64,000 nt of DNA from Nitrospirota bacterium (GTDB taxonomy: Bacteria > Nitrospirota > Thermodesulfovibrionia > Thermodesulfovibrionales > Dissulfurispiraceae): assembly GCA_040752355.1 (NCBI GenBank), contig JBFMHE010000010.1, positions 1-64,000 of the forward strand, given 5' to 3'. Under the pieces are notes generated by a model. The model worked only from the letters and a program-made list of their open reading frames with translations. It was not told where the DNA came from and ran no database searches. Both the position numbers and the translations under genes were made by a program. Positions 60,025-64,000 of this stretch are shown piece after piece; the stretch's first letter is position 1, and each line of letters opens with the position of its first letter.

Positions 60025-60946
60025 CGCCGAAGCCTACAAAGCCAAATACAGCGAGCACCTGCGTCTCCTTAACTTTGCCCCTACCACCATCAAAAGCCAT
60101 CTCTTCTATCTTAACCGCTTCCTCCGGTATCTGAGAGAAACCGGCATCAGTGAGATCACCGCAGTCACCAGAGACACCATCAGGGACTACCAGGTGCACC
60201 TCTATGAAGAGATCAACTTCAAAGGCGAGCCCAACAGCGTCCGCGCACAGAACAATGCCCTGAAAGTCGTCAAAGCCTTCTTCCGCTTCCTCCAGGGCAG
60301 TAACTACATAATCGGAGATCCCGCAAAAGATATCCTCTATGCAAAGACCCCCAAGAGACTGCCGCGCTCCATCCTCACACAATCGGAGATGAGGAAACTC
60401 CTGCAGGCTCCCGACACCAGCACGATCCTGGGCTACAGAGACAGGACCATCCTTGAAGTCCTCTACTCAACGGGAATACGAAAAGAAGAGATCAACAGCC
60501 TCCTCGTCGAGGATGTCGATTACAACGAAGGCTACATCAGAATCAACAGCGGCAAAGGAAGAAAAGACAGAGTAGTACCGATCGGCAGGATCGCCTGCCG
60601 TTATCTTGAAAACTACATCAAAGCGGTACGCCCGGTCCTCGTCAGGAACCCGCGTGAAAAACATCTCTTTATATCGATGAGAGGGAGAAGACTTTCCAAG
60701 AACGTCGTGTGGGAGATCGTCAAAGAGTACGCAAAGAAAGCCAGGATCAAAAAGAACATCTCTCCGCACACCTTCCGCCACACCTGCGCAACCCTCATGC
60801 TCAGAAACAAAGCCAACATCCGGCACATACAGGAACTGCTCGGCCATGCCTCACTGGATTCAACCCAGGTCTATGCAAGCGTAAGCATCACCGACTTGAA
60901 GGAAGTGCATTCAAAATGCCATCCAAGAGAGAAGGACAAAGAATAG
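60017..60946 (+). CDS. XerC/D-type tyrosine recombinase 2
   Basis: 309-residue paralogue of recombinase 1. Catalytic residues: Arg in YSTGIRKEEINSL, Lys in GKGRKDRVVP, His-x-x-Arg in HTFRHTCATLM, His in LGHASLDST and Tyr in TQVYASV. The start is GTG 60017, overlapping the end of recombinase 1, so the two are co-translated. The tail HSKCHPREKDK matches that of recombinase 1, indicating duplication. Pairs of this kind often act together on asymmetric sites. Confidence 0.87.
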   Translation: MTDAEAYKAKYSEHLRLLNFAPTTIKSHLFYLNRFLRYLRETGISEITAVTRDTIRDYQVHLYEEINFKGEPNSVRAQNNALKVVKAFFRFLQGSNYIIGDPAKDILYAKTPKRLPRSILTQSEMRKLLQAPDTSTILGYRDRTILEVLYSTGIRKEEINSLLVEDVDYNEGYIRINSGKGRKDRVVPIGRIACRYLENYIKAVRPVLVRNPREKHLFISMRGRRLSKNVVWEIVKEYAKKARIKKNISPHTFRHTCATLMLRNKANIRHIQELLGHASLDSTQVYASVSITDLKEVHSKCHPREKDKE

Positions 60947-61089
60947 CGGAAGGGGTCTGCGTGCTCGGGCTCCGGCCCCTTCGTGTCCTTCGCTCCCTGC
61001 GCTCGCAGCCCTTGATTGATGGAGATCCCCCGCCCAACCCCGCTACGAGCGGCAGAGGGAGAGCAAGCAGAGTGCCGGCGCCTCCCCCC

Positions 61090-61172
61090 GCCGAGCCCTC
61101 CCCCTTTGGAAACCCCCTCCCTGGCACCCCCCTCCCTCTAAGGAACTCCCAAAGGGGGAGGGCTCTCTCGGC
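61090..61172. repeat. Long inverted repeat after the recombinase genes
   Basis: Arms containing CCCTCCCCCTTTGG (61096-61109) and CCAAAGGGGGAGGG (61149-61162) are exact complements; GCCGAG / CTCGGC extend the stem beyond a small bulge. The loop is about 40 nt. There is no T run, so it is not a standard terminator; it could be a recombination site or processed RNA structure. Confidence 0.55.
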
Positions 61173-61563
61173 GCATTGATCCATAGCGCCTTAGGGGGGA
61201 GGGGTCGCCGTGTGGGGCCGACCCTCCCCACACCCTTGGCAGGGGCACAGTGCTTGCAGAAACTGCCGCTCTCCGCTCCCGTCCGCCCCCAAGGGGCTCC
61301 CCCAGGGATAGCTGCGGAATGGGGCTTCGTGCTTCCGCTCTCGCTTCAGCACCAAGCCCATGTCCCGCTCAGTCATGCGCCGTGCACTGATCCTTCGCCT
61401 TCGCTCAGGATGCACAGCACCCTCCTGCGCTCAATCACCCGCCCGCCCACACAAGAGGCGGCCCATGAGACTGCCTCTCTTCGGTCGGCAGACTCCCGGC
61501 CCGCTTGCAGCCCTGTCCGCCCTCTCATGGGCTCCCGGCAGAGGCAGTTAAAAAGAAAATATG

Positions 61564-61592
61564 TTGACATAGATCGTAGTCAGTGCTTTAAT
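61564..61592 (+). promoter_or_regulatory. Candidate promoter before the direct repeats
   Basis: TTGACA (61564-61569), 17-bp spacer, TTTAAT (61587-61592), pointing to the orphan RHS cassette. Confidence 0.4.
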
Positions 61593-61604
61593 AATAGGGC
61601 TTTA

Positions 61605-61746
61605 CTACACCTATGATCGTTCACTGGGGGGACGGCCATTATGACATGCCTTGCATATCAGCATTCCTTTCAACACCACGCTACAACTGTCTTTACACAT
61701 AGAGAGCTTGACTGTTTTGGGTGTCTGCTACACCTATGATCTTTCA
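61605..61746 (+). repeat. Two direct repeats of CTACACCTATGATC type
   Basis: CTACACCTATGATC followed by GTTCA at 61605-61623, and CTACACCTATGATC followed by TTTCA at 61728-61746: 18 of 19 bases identical, 123 bp apart. The motif encodes YTYD, a RHS repeat signature (also found as YTYD codons inside the RHS gene), so these may be relics of RHS coding sequence; a recombination-site role is the alternative. Confidence 0.5.
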
Positions 61747-61827
61747 AAAATCGACTTAAAACGCAGGACGCCCTGCAGACGACGGAGTGCCCGCAAAAGC
61801 GCGTGGTTGCTTGATTTGCGCCTGTAG

Positions 61828-62718
61828 AGGGGGAAGTCTTACGGGATTGTTGCGGGCAATAATCCGCTCAGATATACTGATCCTACGGGGCATTTCAAAT
61901 TCGGAAGTTTTCTGAAAGCAGTTGTCAGCGCGTTTATTGGCGGTGTGGTTACCGCTTTTGCTGGCCCTGTAGTAGGCGGTATGGTAGCCGGGGCAGTGGG
62001 CGGAGCAATGACCGGGAAAACGGAGAATATCATATTCGGAGCGATAGGGGGCATGGTATTCGGAGGGGCTGGCTATGCAGTATATGATGCCTTCGGGATG
62101 GTAGGCGTTGGTGCCATGATAGCCGGTGGGGGCGGGTATGCGTATGCTAGAGGCGGATGGAATGGGGTGGCGTATTATGCCGGAGGAGTGATGGGAGGAA
62201 TGGCGGGATATGCGGCGGGGAGCTACATTAATACTAAGTGGTCTAGCTGGTTCCCAACGACTCCATCTGCAAACATAAGCCCCAATGTAAACAACAGTAC
62301 AAACAGTAATGATCAAATACTCATTGCGAGATGGGAATATTCTCAGTCAACAGGCGATATATACTATGTTGACGATACAACGGAACTACCATATATCCAA
62401 GGACGAGGCTATGCAGGTCATGGGGAGGGATTGAATAACCCTGATATGCAGGATATACCAAATATCGGTCCACCACCAGAAGGCGACTATACGATAGGTC
62501 CTGAGCAAACAAATGTCACAGGCAGCGGTACAGTATTACGTGGATCAATGAGATTGACGCCATCTCCTGAGAATGAAATGTATGGACGTGGAGGATTCCT
62601 CATTCATGGGGGCAATATGCAAACAATGGATTCCTCGCGCGGTTGTATTATTTTACGACGGGATATGAGAGACATTATTGGCGGTAGCGGTGATAATGCT
62701 TTGCGGGTGACACAATGA
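61828..62718 (+). pseudogene. Orphan RHS C-terminal cassette with L,D-transpeptidase-like toxin domain
   Basis: Open frame of 296 codons with no good start (stop codon at 61825; first usable start is GTG 61945). It opens with AGNNPLRYTDPTGHFKFGSF, the same RHS core junction as the full-length gene, then a Gly-rich stretch and a C-terminal domain: YAGHGEGLNNPDMQDIPNIGPPPEGDYTIG, RLTPSPENEMYGRGGFLIHGGNMQ, SSRGCIILRRDMRDIIG. His260 and Cys273 in HGG...SSRGC match the catalytic pattern of the DUF2778/Tlde1 L,D-transpeptidase-like family, which attacks peptidoglycan. It is probably a silent, start-less toxin tail that could be joined to the RHS core by recombination. A signalless version from GTG 61945 cannot be excluded. 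Confidence 0.68.
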
Positions 62719-63230
62719 AGAGAGTGTTTGAGCTGATCGTTTGGTTCTCAGCTATGCTGCTTATTGCAGAAGGGTATGGGAATACGCTGCAGCGGATGCC
62801 GATAGCACCCAACGGACAAACAATTATTGAGGGTAGGTTGCACAAACATAATGTAAAAGTGACGATTGAAACTCATATTGTACAAATTGGAAAGCCGTCT
62901 GATAAAAGACCGGTCAGAGTAAATTCAAGTTGCACTTATAGCAGATACCCTTGCAGTCTTGTCGACAGCATCGACATTACAGTGAGCGGTAGTCCAATTA
63001 GGATTCCTCGATCTGTGTTTTGTGATTTAGCTGACTTGAACAGTGCAACAATTAATGAAGAGAAAAAAAGATTGCTCCTTACGCTGACTGGCGGTGATGC
63101 ATCGGAAAGCTACATTATGAAAATTGAATTTGATACACAGCGTGTCAGAAAAAGAAGTTTGTTTAGTGGAGAGTCAAATAGGCTTTTACAAGAGACAACA
63201 TACTATCAAGTAGTAATAGACGGCGATTAG
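62715..63230 (+). CDS. Putative exported immunity protein of the orphan toxin
   Basis: 171-residue protein with a signal peptide (about 1-22, KRVFELIVWFSAMLLIAEGYG) and a beta-rich mature part without known family. Two cysteines (SCTYSRYPC) could pair in the periplasm. Its ATG overlaps the toxin frame by 4 bp (ATGA). A periplasmic immunity protein is what a peptidoglycan-targeting toxin would need. Function is inferred from position and export. Confidence 0.5.
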   Translation: MKRVFELIVWFSAMLLIAEGYGNTLQRMPIAPNGQTIIEGRLHKHNVKVTIETHIVQIGKPSDKRPVRVNSSCTYSRYPCSLVDSIDITVSGSPIRIPRSVFCDLADLNSATINEEKKRLLLTLTGGDASESYIMKIEFDTQRVRKRSLFSGESNRLLQETTYYQVVIDGD

Positions 63231-63259
63231 AACGTAGCTGTATGGGTAGCAACAGAACG

Positions 63260-63309
63260 GAAGTATCCGGGACGGTTCCATTTAGAAGTATCCGGGACGG
63301 TTCCATTTA
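63260..63309 (+). repeat. Tandem duplication of a 25-bp unit
   Basis: Two perfect adjacent copies (63260-63284 and 63285-63309) of a 25-bp unit beginning GAAGTATCCGGGACGG. It lies just before the lipoprotein gene and could be an operator, a transposon footprint or a duplication scar. Confidence 0.75.
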
Positions 63310-63345
63310 TGAGCAAGATACAAAGGCGCAAAGAGGTGGAGTGAC

Positions 63346-64000
63346 ATGATAGCGCGTAAAGGAGCGACACAGAGCTGTGTACCGGAACGAGGGATTACCA
63401 GTTTCTGGTTCGTATTGATTCTCAATATCCTCGCTGCCGGATGCGCCACCGGTTCCGGGGTGAACCGTCACCTGCTATTCAAAGAGAACCCTGTGCAAGC
63501 ATTGCCTTTCAAGGTTGTTGTTGGTGATACCTCACGTTCTATCGAGACAGGCGCAATCATGAGCGACCCTTCTTTATCTTTTCTCCTCTTCGGCATGGGA
63601 GGCGGGGCCGCTGCCGCAACTCCGGGAGCGGTCGGTGCTATGCGAGGAAAGTTTGCAGCCGGAGAGGTATTCGATCAAGCATCAAAAGCACTATCTCCTG
63701 CCGGTGCTGCCGCCTCAGGACAAACATTGCACCTCAAGCTGATTCGTTTCCAGCACTATCTTGTGCCGGGACTGTCCCCCGGTCTCAAAGCAGTCATGGA
63801 GTTCAGTGCCGATTTTGCCGGTACGGATAAAACCACGAAATCTTCATATGCGTTCAGCTGGAAAAGGGATGGAATGACTATCCTGCCGGGGAGGGAGAAA
63901 GATGTCCTTCGCGAGATGGTCGAATATGCTTTATCTCACTGGAGCCGGATGCTCCTCGGTCATTATGCAAAGAACGCTTCAAAAGATAATCTGATCCCGG
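63346..64000 (+). CDS. Lipoprotein, C-terminus cut by window edge
   Basis: At least 218 codons, open to the window end. The lipobox is in ILNILAAGCATGSG (Cys about 34), preceded by a hydrophobic helix with a basic N-terminus, so this is an exported lipoprotein. The visible body has a Gly/Ala-rich segment (FGMGGGAAAATPGAVGAMRGKF, about 86-107) and resembles no family I recognise. Start ATG 63346 after AGAGGTGGAG. It follows the orphan toxin/immunity pair and a 25-bp tandem repeat. Confidence 0.65.
   Translation, partial: MIARKGATQSCVPERGITSFWFVLILNILAAGCATGSGVNRHLLFKENPVQALPFKVVVGDTSRSIETGAIMSDPSLSFLLFGMGGGAAAATPGAVGAMRGKFAAGEVFDQASKALSPAGAAASGQTLHLKLIRFQHYLVPGLSPGLKAVMEFSADFAGTDKTTKSSYAFSWKRDGMTILPGREKDVLREMVEYALSHWSRMLLGHYAKNASKDNLIP

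Larger units (their letters stand above)
60947..61827. other. Gene-free repeat-rich stretch between recombinases and orphan toxin
   Basis: No gene can be supported over 881 bp. It holds a long inverted repeat (61090-61172), pyrimidine-rich G/C-skewed sequence, a reasonable promoter (61564-61592), and two direct repeats of CTACACCTATGATC (61605 and 61728). Reading frames here are shadows of GC-rich sequence. Confidence 0.6.

Noticed and set aside
60960..61560. Several short reading frames on both strands
   Set aside because: Pro/Arg/Gly-rich translations in skewed sequence with inverted repeats; none has a start signal or a recognisable motif.

Overview
The window reads as a chromosomal segment of a GC-rich, Gram-negative, anaerobic sulfite/sulfate-respiring bacterium, most likely in or near Nitrospirota (Thermodesulfovibrionia-like). 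Evidence: a complete reductive Dsr system (dsrAB, dsrD, dsrN/cbiA, dsrC, dsrMKJOP) with no dsrEFH or dsrL, an LptF/LptG lipopolysaccharide exporter, Tat-exported iron-sulfur and copper proteins, multihaem cytochromes and a PEP-CTERM protein. The lineage is inferred from gene content only; there is no rRNA in the window.

Layout: (1) 1-125, the end of an insertion sequence; (2) 148-6586, a radical SAM gene and a glycolytic run (class II aldolase, phosphoglycerate kinase, two tandem 6-phosphofructokinases with different active-site signatures); (3) 6587-16812, a copper-handling region: PEP-CTERM protein, multicopper oxidase, CusB-like adaptor, CusA-like RND pump, TlpA-like thioredoxin and two NosL-like lid proteins; (4) 16918-32318, mixed housekeeping: Lrp-type domain, Toprim, YraN, class IV aminotransferase, DeoC, a cytochrome/FeS/NrfD quinone-linked complex, lptFG, regulators, IscA-like protein, HemB, a chemoreceptor, an ArsR/thioredoxin pair, a GlcD-type oxidase, rpsU and an RRM protein; (5) 32456-36070, smc; (6) 36293-47671, the sulfite-reduction locus; (7) 47794-64000, an accessory region with a BrnT-type toxin pair, a 1,837-residue SpvB/FG-GAP/RHS toxin and putative immunity protein, a PIN/XRE toxin-antitoxin pair, a primase-helicase-like replication gene with phased iterons, two overlapping tyrosine recombinases, an orphan RHS C-terminal cassette with an L,D-transpeptidase-like domain and its own putative immunity gene, and a lipoprotein gene cut by the window edge.

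How it fits together: DsrMKJOP carries electrons from menaquinol and/or periplasmic cytochromes to DsrC, the co-substrate of DsrAB; the NrfD-type module at 19682-22220 is a second quinone-linked electron route. The copper genes form an export and oxidation module. The accessory region looks like a polymorphic toxin locus: the orphan cassette repeats the RHS core/tail junction of the full-length gene, and a mobile replication/recombination module lies between the two.

The most unusual signals are (a) palindromes built of iterated 7-bp units, one exactly 99 bp long and inserted in frame between the two domains of CbiA/DsrN, two others directly abutting start codons; (b) the orphan toxin cassette; (c) 10-bp iterons spaced in helical turns inside the primase gene; (d) many genes with a -10 box only 7-9 nt before ATG, which implies leaderless mRNAs; (e) a 14-bp perfect inverted repeat whose left arm supplies a promoter -35 box. 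No tRNA, rRNA or CRISPR array was recognised.
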